Below, in pieces: positions 14,267-35,490 of a stretch of 64,000 nucleotides of DNA. This stretch comes from Trematomus loennbergii. Taxonomy: Eukaryota > Chordata > Actinopteri > Perciformes > Nototheniidae. Made by a program: the position numbers and the translations under genes. Each line of letters begins with the position of its first letter. The first letter of the stretch is position 1. The notes under the pieces were generated by a model, which was not told the DNA's origin, did not search any database, and worked only from the letters and a program-made list of their open reading frames with translations. The stretch lies in assembly GCA_012861695.1 (NCBI GenBank), contig JAAOOA010000127.1, positions 23,808,767 through 23,872,766 of the forward strand, written 5' to 3'.

Positions 14267-14934
14267 GCCTTTGTTTACCACTTTATTTGACAAAAGCTTG
14301 CTTGGAAATTGAAAAGGGTTTATATTGCAAATACAGATGAAATAAGAAACGTTGCAGCTCACTACATCGCTTTAGGTAACAATATGACATGTATTGCGTA
14401 GTGTCTTTAGGCCATCTCTTTTTATATAGGAACATGGGAAAAGCAAACCTTGTGACATGTAGATACTAAAGAGTTTCTTTAAGTCTTTCTTGGCACACAT
14501 GCCGTGGTTCATCCATCCTCCGGTTGGCTGGTGTTAATAGGGCTGATTAAGGCCTCTCTTGGCTTCTTTGTGGCTTTGAGTGTTCGGACACCTCCTTGGC
14601 ATGAGGAGTGAGGGCACGTCTGCTGAGGAGTGCCAAGTTTGTGTGTTGGTGACACGGATTCAACAGAAGGGGGCTTGTCATGTGCCAGCGTGTCACAATA
14701 CCCAATGATGTCAGGTGGGTGGTCACTCCATTAGGCCACGTCATTCCCTCCATTCTGTAAGTGTATTGCGCCTGATGATGTGGTGACTTCACATCATCCA
14801 TAAACACTGACCTAACGCACAGAGTAGAGTTTTCCCTCCTTGTTATGTCCTTAATGTTACCCACCTGCGGATGTCTCAGTAATGCCCCTTTGACTCTTAA
14901 AAATGTTGTTTTTTATTTACAGCAATAAATAAAT

Positions 14935-15070
14935 CATGAAATTCAAATCAAATCAAAAGTTGTATTGTCATATGCAAATAAGCTACAGTGTAGAAATGGC
15001 AATGACATTCTTCTGACCTGAGCTCCTCCAACAATGCAACATATATAATAAAATACAAAATAAATTATAC
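14935..15070 (-). mobile_element. Retroposon tail fragment (GATTT repeats)
   Basis: The minus strand has CATATGACAATACAACTTTTGATTTGATTTGAATT, with the 5-base unit repeated at the end. It abuts the TTAA MITE at 15077. Confidence 0.4.
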
Positions 15071-15076
15071 AATTAC

Positions 15077-15569
15077 TTAAAGGGGACCTATCATGCAAAA
15101 TGCACTTTTGTACGTCTTTTATACATGAATATGTGTCCCCGGTGTTCCAGGGAACTCACCAAGTGTCAGAAAACACAACCTTCTCTATTTTCCTCCATAC
15201 CCAAATCTCTAAAAACGGGGCTGCAACGGATCTGATACAGACTGATCCAGATTTGAACATTTCTCTGACGACGGAGGAGATCCGCCTATATGGCCAACTC
15301 TCCACCTATCAGGGGAATGAGAGGTTGCCGTGGCATGGTAACAGCATGGTAACACGACGCTCGTAACTCGGCCCCCTCCTTTGCAGGGGGGCGTGGTCAG
15401 CTGCAGCGCATGCAAAGACAGGGTGGAGGAGAGCAAAATAGAGCAAAATGAGGCATGGCTAAAATGCATGATCTGTTTGGTATTTTGAAAAAGAAAACGT
15501 ATAAATATACCTTATATAGGTATGGCCTACAATATATTATTCAAATATAGCATGATAGGTCCACTTTAA
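15077..15569. mobile_element. TTAA-flanked MITE, about 485 bp
   Basis: The left end AGGGGACCTATCATGC and the inverted right end AGTGGACCTATCATGC are near-identical terminal repeats. TTAA flanks both (15077-15080, 15566-15569). No transposase is encoded. The same end sequence recurs at 36.8 kb. The family looks like the abundant non-autonomous TTAA elements of teleost genomes. Confidence 0.72.
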
Positions 15570-24234
<8,665 letters not shown>

Positions 24235-24354
24235 GTGCTAGCATGTGTGTCTTTCCCCACTACTCGCTTTTACCCTGATGACAAGAGGCAATTGGCCTTC
24301 TCAAATGACAGTGACTAGGTACTGTGAGGGCAATTGTACCCCAGCAGCTGTGCA

Positions 24355-24403
<49 letters not shown>

Positions 24404-24493
24404 CCTCTCTCTCTGTCTCCCTCTCTCTCTCTCTCTCTCTCTCTCCTCTCTCTTCTCTCTCTCTCTCTCTTCTCTCTCTGTCTCTCTCTCTCC
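24355..24493. repeat. (CT)n pyrimidine microsatellite
   Basis: CT repeat with scattered CC, GT and TT variants; all pyrimidine but for a few G, so a mirror-repeat/triplex-prone tract. Confidence 0.95.
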
Positions 24494-24499
24494 TTATAG

Positions 24500-27400
24500 C
24501 TGAATTGAAAGTAGTTACTGATGCTGTGATTAAATACCTTCCTGTTTGTGCATGGGCGATCAGATAAGAGTTACCACGTAGGTAAAGCTGGCGGCCAACA
24601 CACTTCCCTGGGTCATTATTGGCATACCTGAGATTCTGAAAACAACAGGAGGGCTGCACTCAAGCAAGAAATTGTGCGTGGATGGCAACAAGTCTCCGGA
24701 TGAATCACATTTTCTATGTTTTTTCCTTGGTATTTTACAGTTGTTAGGTTTCTTCCTCATATTTATTTTGATCTGATTAAAGGTTTCCTGTGGAGTTTTG
24801 ATTCCTCGTAGTGCTATTGAGCTGTTTTTTTATAAGATAACGCAATAAAGAAGCCAAGCCAATGGTTTCCCACTATTCCTGATAGTGAGCAAAGGAAGTG
24901 GAACATGCCAAGTCATATTTGAATGTGCTAGCAAGTACAACTCAATTAAACACATTTCCTAAGACACACGCAATGTGTTTCCACATAACCTCCAATGTGG
25001 ATTGACTCCCCTTTAATGCATTAAGAAACTTTAGATGAAAGATCACGCCTAAGAAAATAGGCAATGCTAGCTGTGTTCAATTTTAAGTAAACCAAGAAAA
25101 ACCTACACACTCAGATACAGTTGCAGCTTCAAGGTAGAGGTAGTGAGCAGAGGATATTCTGCAGGCCGCAGTGAAAGGCCAAATGAGTGGAATAGTTTCA
25201 TCTGGCCTTATCAGTTTCATGTCTTGTTATGTCTGCCGGGCCTGGCAGGCCCAGTGTTGGTCTGCAGGAAAGAATTTCGGGTCATCAAGCAGAGCTGATG
25301 AAGTTATGATGAAATTTGGCTCTGGAATAACACCAGACAACCCGTGTCCACTGTAAACGGGAAGCAGTCCGTCCAGCTCTCATTCCAGCTGCATTTGGTA
25401 ATGCCACAAGGAATGTGTTTCATTCACATTTTCTAACATTCTTTATAATTTGTCATTAAACGAGCATACTCCTGAAAGCCCCCACACCCGGTGACCTCTG
25501 CACAGTTTTCCCCGGACACTCTGACCAATCGTGTGTCTCTAAACAATGTCACCAGCCAACCAGACGTCTCCGGTCTGCGTCATCGTCCCCTCAGACGCCA
25601 TCAAAACATCACTCCTCAAAAAGCCAAAAAACGTCTCTACCGAGCGAGGCTCCCGACCAACACTTCTCATGTGCACATCTTTGATGAGGGAAAACGGCAC
25701 CATAACAAAAACAAGAGGCTGAGTGGGACCAGGATGCTATATTTGGAAACGGGCGAGTGGGCAACAAGATGTCTCTTCACTTTCTCGTCTTTCTGTCTCT
25801 GGAGGCTCTACTGTGCCGTCTCCTCTCTGTCAGTCTGTGTGTGTGAGGCCAGGTGTGGTCATATAGTATAATAAGGCTAGCTATCAGAACTAATGGCTTT
25901 AATGCTGGTGGAAAGGGGAAAGGGGGGTTGGCTGGGGTCAGGCCGACTGCTGCGCCCGAGGATCAGCTGGCACGGCGTCGGGGCCGTGGCACCAGGCACA
26001 GGGCCACTGTCTGGGCAGGGCAGACAGCTGGTGGGGGGGGGGGCTTGGGTGGATCTTTAATTCCCTCAACTGTACCCAGACAACTCTTGTTTACATCGCG
26101 TGTGTTGTGTTGTGTCTCTTGTGTCTAAGGAGCAGTGTGGTTCACAGTTTGGATCATTCTTTGGAAAATAAAATGAGTAATACCTGAGTGGAAGCTCTAG
26201 ACACTGCTGTTACTGCAGATGTAGTCTATAAACACTGCTTCTCAATACAGACATACCAGCATTTGTGATTATAAAACAACATGTTAAGATATTTAGCTTG
26301 ATTTGATGAAAAATCAGGATCCTTGTTTTTTCTTAAATTAGGTGAGATATAGTTAAGTAATCAATTATTAAAATGACAACACATTTATTTTAGCCTTTCC
26401 AATGCAAGGGTTTTATGCGTTTGTATATATATATATATTTGTACATTTAAAAAATGTAGTCCATGGCTGTTTAAAGACAATTGAAAAACCTGTGTGAACA
26501 TGCAGGCCTCATTCACTATTGACTACATTCTTTTGTTATTAGATTAATGTAGAATGAGAATTATTATTGGCTGCAGCACTACTTTGTTTATATATACCAT
26601 ATGTTGGTATTTTAATTCATCAAAAAACAGCACCATCTGTGTTGTTGAGAGAAAGTATTTCCTGTGCATAAGCCATGATGCCATTAGTATCCGTTTCAAT
26701 AGTCGCCCTGAACCTAGACCAAAGTGCTGGCACGCCCCTTGTCATTTATAATATCAGGCTGACTGGCCTATTGATGACGAGAACAAAGCCTCAGTGTGGC
26801 AGACCTACAGCAGGGCCGTAGTAACATGGCACCTCCCCGGTGACTGACGATGCCACGCTGGCTGCCACCACAGCCTGGCACAGGAGGGGGGGTGGAGGCG
26901 GGGGATTGCGTGTGTGTGTGTGTGTGTTTGAGGGTTTGGGGGGCATTTGGTGGTTGTGGCAGCTGGCAGTGAGAAGGCAAGGAGGGGCAGGGGGTTCCTC
27001 ATTTTATAAAGACTCCCCTGTGTGAGCGCATGCGAGGCCACACCCTTGATGCAAACTCGAAATCGCTTGGCGAGGTACAAACACAAACACTCGTGTGCTG
27101 TAATATACGGATATACACACAAATACACAGTAGTGTGGACAAGGCCACTGACAGAACACACACACGTAAAAAACCCTGCTCTGGTGCTTGATGTGTCGCT
27201 CTCAGTTTATATTTATGGAGGTGCACATCAGGATTTGTGTGTGTGTGTGTTTTTCATTTCAGTGGAGTGAGCACAGCAGTCTTATCCTTCTGAGTTATTG
27301 TTGCCTCACTGATGAAATGTGGAGTTGTGTCACGCTGCTGAGCTGTTTATTAGCTCTAAGGAGACGGGGGAATGTAATCAAACTGTCCCGATTGAATCAT

Positions 27401-30400
27401 GTCACGGCTATTCATCTTCCCACATTAGAGTCTATGATGAGGAAATATTACTGTTTGGCATCATAGGGCGTGTTGAAATAATTCCTTGAAGAGAAGAGGC
27501 CTCAAACGCTTTAAACTGTTCTAGTCCGTGTGCACACTTTTTAGTAACGCTGTTTGTGTGCATGTGTTATTATGGTATTCAATGATATGTATGTGTGTGT
27601 TGAAACATGACAATAACTCTCAAGTGTGAGATGATTTGTTGTGCCGTTTATCGTTTACTGTTCTACTTTTTTATTCGGACATACATTTATGTGGTAAAAT
27701 GTGTTGGACGCCGTGTTCTGTCCTCATGAGGGCCACCACACTGGGGACCAATGAGGAGCAGATCATGTCCAGCTGTCTTTAAAGACAAATGGTCCATCAG
27801 GCAACTGCTTGTTCCCTCCACGCTCTCTTCTCACCCCTCCGCCCGCCCTCCCTCCCCTCACCCCACCAGTGTGTTTACTTGACTTTCCATGCTAGAAAAA
27901 CCATTTTGAGTGCTTTTTTATTCTTTTATCGATTTGGTCTGACAGCTAGTATAGTTGCGTGTGACGACAACTTACTGGAGATATGTTGGAGGATGTTGAA
28001 GTGTTTATGGAGAGACAGTGCAATATGTTAAGGGTTTCACATGGTAATGGATATTTGAGTTTGTTTTTGTATTTCATCAAGTTCTTCAAACTTTTGACCA
28101 CAATTTGGCATTTTTTCTTCTTACAGTTATGAGTTAACTTTTGGCAAACTCTGATGGAGAATCAAATATACAGAATAATAGAACACAATCCTCCATCAAA
28201 GAAAAATAATTACTATTTCAAATGATGTTTTTTTCCATCCAGTTTTCATTAAAGACATGACAAGTCCAGTCCAAATAAATTCTTATGTTAGGTATTTATT
28301 TTGCATGTGTTTAGATTTTCTTTCAAGGTCACACATTATTGTGGTACTTTCAAATATTCTTTTCATATACACAGGGAAGCTAAAAGCATTCTCACACCCA
28401 CGCCCATTTTCTTCCGAGCTGACAGCAGCTTCATCTCTTGGCAGCCAACTCATAATTCATCTCTTTTGGCTTGTTTATGCTGCATATTTATTTTGTTTGC
28501 GGTAACATTTCCCCAGCCCTCACATCTCTCAACGTGAAAAACGCTAATGTGCCTCCGACACGACATCAAAGCCTATCCCGCGCCCAACCGTCTCTCTGGC
28601 TGTTTCGATTTATGGCTCGAAGGTTTTTTTTTACCTTCTTACAACATGAAAGACCATCAGTGTTTCCCACACGAACATATGCATGTGGACACACAAGGAC
28701 ATGCACTACCCCATGGGGATGCAAACATGCACGTATGCACACACCCTTTCTCTCTTTCACACAGCCCTGCAGTCACGTCCAAACAGAATGATCAGCAAAT
28801 CAAATAAAACACCCACAGTGTTTCAGAGAGAAGGAGTGTGCTGTGAACAACAGGCAGATAAAGAGGGGGGGGGGAAAGGAGAAGGGGAGGAGTGGACGCG
28901 GGGGGATTGTACGTCCTCGTGAAAGTAGCCCTCAGAAACAAAAGCAGCTTTGAGTGCGCGCCCACTCAGAAGAGAGATTAGCCGGTACACACCCCCCTCA
29001 GCACACCACCACCATCACCACCCCTGCAGAAAAGAGCTTTCGCTGCAGTTTAGCGGCACGTGGCGCAGCCCTTGATACTTATCATGTGCGTCAGGTGCTC
29101 TGACTGGGTTTCCTGTTCTTTAAAACATAACCACCATTTCCCTTTTTCACTCCCTCCTTTGCTCAGTCCAGAACCAATCCGTCCACACCGCTGCCATCCA
29201 GCCTTACCCTGCATTTCTTCTCTTTCTCTCTGTCCATCTCGTCTCCTGCTTTTACAAACACAAAGAACATATTGTATCTGCCAGCATTAAAGTGAATCCA
29301 TTCTCCTTGGCAGCGGCCCGTGGTGAATCTGAGCCGGGGCTAGCTCTGTTTTCCAGCTGGCACCGAGCGGCTGGTGGAGCGGGTTGGTTTCTCGTTGGGT
29401 TGGTGAATTTGAGTCCAGCTGACATATTGGTTTAGGATTTATTCAAGCAGTCTGTCGTTCTCGCTGTCCCTCTCTCTGAGTCAGATCCCAAAGAATGACC
29501 CCAGTTCACCTCATACGGATGTACACTCTGAGGATGCTGCTATTACTACATGAAAGGGTTTCGGTAATATCACAAGCATCTGGGAGGTGCGCTTAAGAAA
29601 GGAACATTTAAGGATATTAGTAATTCTCTGGGGAATTTTCATCTGTATGGAAACCAGACTGTTGACTCCTTTAGAAACCAGAGAGGAAGAACATTTTGGG
29701 GTCATGGTAGTGCTTTTATTTAGTTGTTGAAAGTCTTGGAAAAGTCATGGAGTTTTTACATTAGTAGCAGCACAGCAGGAACCATGAACTCAAACACGCA
29801 ACATGCACTTACAAACTCTGAAAAAGAAACAGTCACAACTAATAATTCCTTAAAACGGCCCTTCAAGTCCATGCAGTCTAACATGCAAACACACAAACCC
29901 AAAACACATTAGCCACACTCCTTTGATGAGAGCCCGCAGTCCCACAAACACATCAATAATGAGATGCTATCAGATTTCATAATGGTGCATCAGGCTCAGA
30001 AACTGAACACAACCTCATCCCTTCGCCTCAAATATGAAAGAGCCCAGAAGATGAGTCAGCAAACTCACAAGGCAGCAAAAACAAACTGTTAGTAATAAAC
30101 GCCACCAGAGCCTTTTGAAGTTTGTCTGACTGTCCTCTCCTCCTGTCTCTGCTTCAGCTTTCATCCGTCCATCCCTCCTCCCCCTCCCCCTCCTCCTCCG
30201 GCCTCCCCTAACTACCGGCACATGCTTGTCATGAAACAATCGTACACCTCTTCTCTTCTGTTTGTGTTTCGCTTTAACGTTGTGTATCTGTGGTGGTTTC
30301 TTTTTCTATATTATATGATTTTACGAGGATTCTTTGAACGTTTTAGAGCACTTCGGTCAGCTTTTGTTGTTTTAAAGGCTGTGAGAAGATGGAAAGAGCA

Positions 30401-31577
30401 AGGCAAGGGGTCAGAATGTGGGTTGTGCATTCATTACATACAGTACAATGTGCATGTGTATGTGTGTGTTTCCGAAGCTTAAAGTCTCTGAGATGAAAGG
30501 ATGTGAAATATATTAGTTTTTGTTGATGTATTTTAAGATGCTCAGTTGGTTAATATTTCTGTAAAATATATCAGCACGGGCACCAGAATCAGAGAAGTCA
30601 TTGAATATATCGATGTTTAAAGGCTGCATACATATCCCCAAATTGAGACGTTAAAAAGCTGTAGCACTTCTTACATTAATTGGGAATAATAGTAAATGAA
30701 ATGTATGTAAGAATAAGAAATGTTAAGTTCATAAAGCAACCGTGAATCTCGCAAATTCAGTTACCCATACAATTTGTAAAATATACACAGAGCATCAACT
30801 GAGCTCAGCAGCTAAGTGGTAATGACGGGGCTCACTGAAGGGACTCTTTAAATTATAAAAAAGCAAGGAATGGAACCTAGTAAGAGAAATTGAATACTGT
30901 TTCTATAACAGATGCCATGTTTTGTCAATTTAAAAGTCAGAAGTAAAGACGAGTGTAGTGCAGAATCAGCTGTAAGATGAAGGGTCTGTGTTGATGAGTC
31001 AGTGAAGGATGGACAGTTATCTAAAATGAACCCAAACCAATGCCTAACAAAGCTAGATGTGGTTTTCAATACTGTACCTTAAGCAGTGTACACAAAATAA
31101 AACAATGTCAGCCTTATGTCACAAACCTTACATGAAAAGGAGAAGTGGTTTGCTATCAGATGCATTTAGATAGCTATTCTCTTGGTGTTCTCAAAATAAA
31201 CCTGCATGCAACTGTGCTCAATTCATAAATGACAAGCAGCAGATCAGTGGCCTGTTGACTTAATGTGGTGTGTGTGTCTCCTAAACACAAAAGCAACCAC
31301 TGTTTCTTTTTTTCCTGCTTTCAAATGTCAAATGTATTTTCCTTTTGTTCTGGCTTGTTTTTTTATTTCCCTCTTCCTTCACTGTCTCTTTCTGGCCTCT
31401 CCCTTCCTCCCCTCATCGCTGATCTCCATTCTCCATTCATGCAGCCCTGTCACAGCTATGATAATGATGACCTCTGTGTAATACTAGCTTGTTATTGGCC
31501 CACCAGCGAGGCCAGTGTGTACACCCTCTGTTGCTTTTTCTGCATTGACCATTGTGTTATGAGCGAAAGGCTGGAAC

Positions 31578-31612
<35 letters not shown>

Positions 31613-34019
31613 TGTAGGTGAAACACAAAGAGCAGGCAGCCAGTCTGGGTGAGCTGCACAGGGGATCTGAGCAGAGGCGGACACGTTCACCTGAACTGAC
31701 CCTATATGCTGTTGCTTTTACACTGTTACGGGAACTTGGGTGGAAAATAACTGGAAACCACCACTCGGGTCTCTTTGTTTTACTGGAATCATGCACATAA
31801 ATGCCTTATTTGTGTGAGAAGTATTTGAACATAATACCCCAGCTGTAGCTAGCTGATATGACACTACAGTTACTCTTAACCTTTAGGCTGCTCAAGACAG
31901 CAGCTGACAAACAGGACAAGAGAGCATCCAGCATTTAGAGTTGAATGAAATGCCATTACTTATTAAGAGCTGTAATTAACTATTTCACTCTGTCTTGGCC
32001 AGCTTCAAATTAAACATTGACATATTATCAGCTTAAAGGTTGTGCAGATTCATTTGGAATCTGTTTCTGGCAACCTGTTGATATTCACTCTTCTTTTAGC
32101 TTTGGTCTTCAGTAACAACATTGGATATCTCTTAATATTTCTTTTGGTTAAAGGAGAATGTAAAGAGGCGTTAAATCCACCCATACACTTTGCTTTTGCT
32201 ATGCTTTTAGTTTTTACTTAAATATCAATGAAAATACCTTTTGAAATAATAATATGGCCTTGTTGATTATTTTCTTTATCTCTGGCAACGCTTATGAGAT
32301 CATATCTATCTCATGCATCCACATACAGTCTGTCATACACGTGCTGTCAACACTTTTTCTATTGATTTACAGTTGACAGAGATGCCAAATATGTAGACAT
32401 TTTGAAACAATGCTTGTGCTAACATTTCCCAAAAAGCAATGGAATTGGAAAATGTTTTCTTCTGGAGGGAATGCGTTCAGCAGGTTGGCTAGGCCTTAAG
32501 GGCACGACATATTTTGGAAGGAACAGTGAATATAAATATAACTTTATTTATGTACAAGAAACCTCCTCAGGGTGATTTTAAGTACTACTGTTTCTATTTA
32601 AAGCGAACTGTTATTTTCGCTGTTGCTCGAGAAGTGCTCCATCTGAATGTGTGTTCTGCTGTCTTACGATGATTTAGAAGAAAGGAACTTGACTTTAATT
32701 GGGGAAAAAGCACTCTAATATATGAAGTGACACTACATAATGTCATTTTTACTATAAAAGCATTTTACAACCTTGCTTTCATCCAAAATACCCCAGTGGG
32801 ATATTTACAATTCCTGTCATGCTAGTGCCATGTAAGTAGACAGAGCCATAACAAAGAAAGAATGACGCTGTTAAATTGTCTGGTGTTACGCAGGTTGAAC
32901 GACGAGGCCTTTTGAGGTCACAGTGTTGGGAAAACACATTACATATTCCCTACAGCATGAAAGGACGGTGACCTGTGTGATTGTTTCCCTCTCGTCTTAT
33001 CTCTCGCTCCGTCTCAGCTATGTCTCCATTGTGTCGTGTGATTGAGAGCATTTCAATGACAGGAATCTTGTTTTGTTGAATAGCGCAGCCTGGTCGGACA
33101 CAGATGCCAGGACATTCCTGGAGCTGGTAGTCTTTCCTTTTGGCAACCTCTGTCTCCTCTACTCTACTTTCCATGAATTTCCTTCATTTCCACTCCTCTA
33201 CCCTCCTTTGCCAGCTTTACTTCTCCTAAAAGTGACAGTCACAGAGGAAGAAAGGGAGGAATAGAGCATGTGTCAGTGTTTTTTTTTTGCCTACATGCTC
33301 AGTGTCCATGTATTGTTCAAAGAAAGACTACCTGCTTTTCAAATCCGCAAGTAATGCACTATTCATTGTATACACCAGCCTTGTTATCCCTTCTGAATAA
33401 GCCACACCACTTCACAACACCTCGTTACCATTCATTACATGTCAAGGCCACGCTACTCCCTCACACTATGTCATCCAGTATCTAATTTCTCTCTTGCATG
33501 TCTCCATTTATCAGTAATTATTCGATGGTGGAGTATTGCACGTATCACAGTCTGCAGCGATAGCAGCCCAAAGCTCTTCTCCAGGCTTTGTAACTCTCCA
33601 ACAGATGGCAGTGTGAATCGCTCTCTCGGCACAGACCCGCTTGTGATGACTGTGTGTGGATTAATGACATTCATAAAGTCAAGCAGACACTTCATTTGCT
33701 CTTTAAACAGACAGGGTGAGAAGTTATTGACCTCTTGAACACTACATGTGTATTTAAGACAATCATTTTATTAATTTTTTAGGCTGTATGACTACCTTGA
33801 TTATATATGTTGTACCTACATGCTGAAACACATTACAGTAGTACAGCTAAATGTTCTTTTATGTAGACCTTGGGTATCAAACCCTTTAAGCTCCTGCTAT
33901 AATCCATGATATTTAAAAATATTTATTTGTATTGGCATATTATACCAAGACTTATTTTAAAGACAAAATGTGCGATTACTTTATATAATAATAGGTTAGG
34001 TAATAGGTTTTTAAGACCT
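24500..34019. other. Non-coding, no gene seen
   Basis: Contains a GC-rich patch at 25890-26050 with an 11-base G-run, a short AT array near 26425-26440, short CA/GT runs around 26911-26930, and pyrimidine-rich patches near 30130-30200. No exon recognised. Confidence 0.5.
31578..31613. repeat. Compound (GT)n(GA)n microsatellite
   Basis: About 8 GT units run directly into about 9 GA units. Confidence 0.9.
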
Positions 34020-34146
34020 ACAATACTTTTTTGGAAAAAAACACTATGACTTTGTGTCGCTTTTTTATTGGCATAGTATACTATCTAATTTTTCTGACAT
34101 ACTATATACTATGTGTTTTTTTTTGACTATGATATACTATTTTACA
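34020..34146. repeat. Degenerate minisatellite with TAGTATACTA-like core
   Basis: About three units of 33-38 bp, each with an ACTATGAC/GACATACTATA half, a T-rich centre and a palindromic ATAGTATACTAT-type core (34074-34085, 34100-34111, 34128-34140). Confidence 0.55.
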
Positions 34147-34379
34147 AAAAGTTATAAATTGAAACTCAAGGCATTAAGCCACTTTATTGCACATGTCTTA
34201 TGCATCTTTTGCATCCTTCTCATCCTTAGTGGAAATACAAATAACATTGCGTGTGCTTAAACAACGCTTGGCTACACAACATTCGTGTGAGTTTCCAGTA
34301 AGGCCTTTAGAAAGCAAACCTGTTAACATAATGTTCGTCTGACGTTTGCTGTTTCTGTTCTTGTTTTCATATTTGACGC

Positions 34380-34465
34380 TTTTATTGCCCTTTGTGCTGC
34401 AGCTTTAGTGTAAGGTTCCCTGTAGGGATAATAAAATAACTGTTATCTGTCTCTTTTTAATCTTA
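34380..34465 (+). mobile_element. Possible retroposon tail (GGGATAATAAA... TATCTGTCTC)
   Basis: TTCCCTGTAGGGATAATAAAATAACTGTTATCTGTCTC looks like a fish LINE terminus with decayed TATC-type units. Weak evidence. Confidence 0.3.
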
Positions 34466-34883
34466 TTTTATCCTGAATTTGGTTTGAGTCCAAGATAACT
34501 TATGTCATCAAATTGTAAAAGCCATGTTTTATGCTAGGCTCCACAATCTCACTCCACCAGCTGTTAACATTTAGTATACTCTGCAGGACATACTGTCTGT
34601 TATACTGGAGACAGTTTGGCTCATGTTGGCATTTACCCAGTGGTGTCACTCAGGTATTTACTTACTTCAGCTCTTTATTAGTTTTCCATTATTACACTCT
34701 CCCCTACAGCCCTCTGGCCACAGTTAATGTCCTCACGGGGACATGGTCACTCATTCGGCTCCTTGTTAATTTGTTATTTGCTAGGTGACAGGCAAATCCC
34801 ACAAGTCTGGTACACACTGTATGCATGTTTATTTGTCAACTTGTAAGTGTTGTAGTGTACCAGATAACAGACAAACAGTCTCT

Positions 34884-34903
34884 GGGGGGGGGGGGGGGGG
34901 GGG
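34884..34903. repeat. Poly-G tract (20)
   Basis: Longest homopolymer G run in the window; its exact length may be unreliable because such tracts are hard to sequence. Confidence 0.9.
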
Positions 34904-35309
34904 CAGGAAGGTGGTCAGGAAGGGAGTTCCTGTTAACAGGAGCTCCGTGTCCTCCCCAGCGTTGTCTCTGTACTTCGTGTCTCCACAAGTCGCCTCAATG
35001 ACTGTACATGTAATACAGGTCAAAGACCAAATAAACTGTAGGTAACTGTCTTGCCTATTTAAAGCCGCTTTTTACGTATTTTATATGCTTTTAGAAAATC
35101 ATTTTTCCCCAAAAAGAAAAATATACGTGAAACAATATGTTATTTATTTAAAACAAATGAAAGAATAAAAGAATAAATGCAGCTATAATGTGTAATGTTC
35201 CCTTTTTGAGGGCGAGTCCAATAAATATTTGTTTTATATTTAGTGAGCTGTATTACATATATCATATTCCTTTGCTCAGGTAATAACGACAATACCTTTA
35301 CTATTTCAC

Positions 35310-35490
35310 TTTTAAACTATTTTTCTTTTTGTATTACTATTATACTATTTACTTGCATTATATTTTCTGTTTATCTGTGTTTTGTGTTGCACTGTTGGAG
35401 AAGCCTGTGACACAAGATTTTCCTCGGCATAACTACACATATGTTCGTACTGTATGACTAAATAAAGAACCTTGAACCTTGAACCTTGTT
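35310..35490 (+). mobile_element. LINE/SINE 3' tail fragment with (CCTTGAA)n end
   Basis: Ends in AAATAAAGAACCTTGAACC with the seven-base unit repeated about three times, the usual signature of a target-primed retroposon tail in fish. The upstream part (TTTTGTGTTGCACTGTTGG) fits such tails. No coding remnant. Confidence 0.45.

Noticed and set aside
13850..14290. 146-codon plus-strand frame
   Set aside because: It spans the TA-flanked MITE from end to end and has no protein family features.
24315..24659. Arg-Glu-rich open frame across the CT array
   Set aside because: Translation of a simple repeat; no flanking coding signal.
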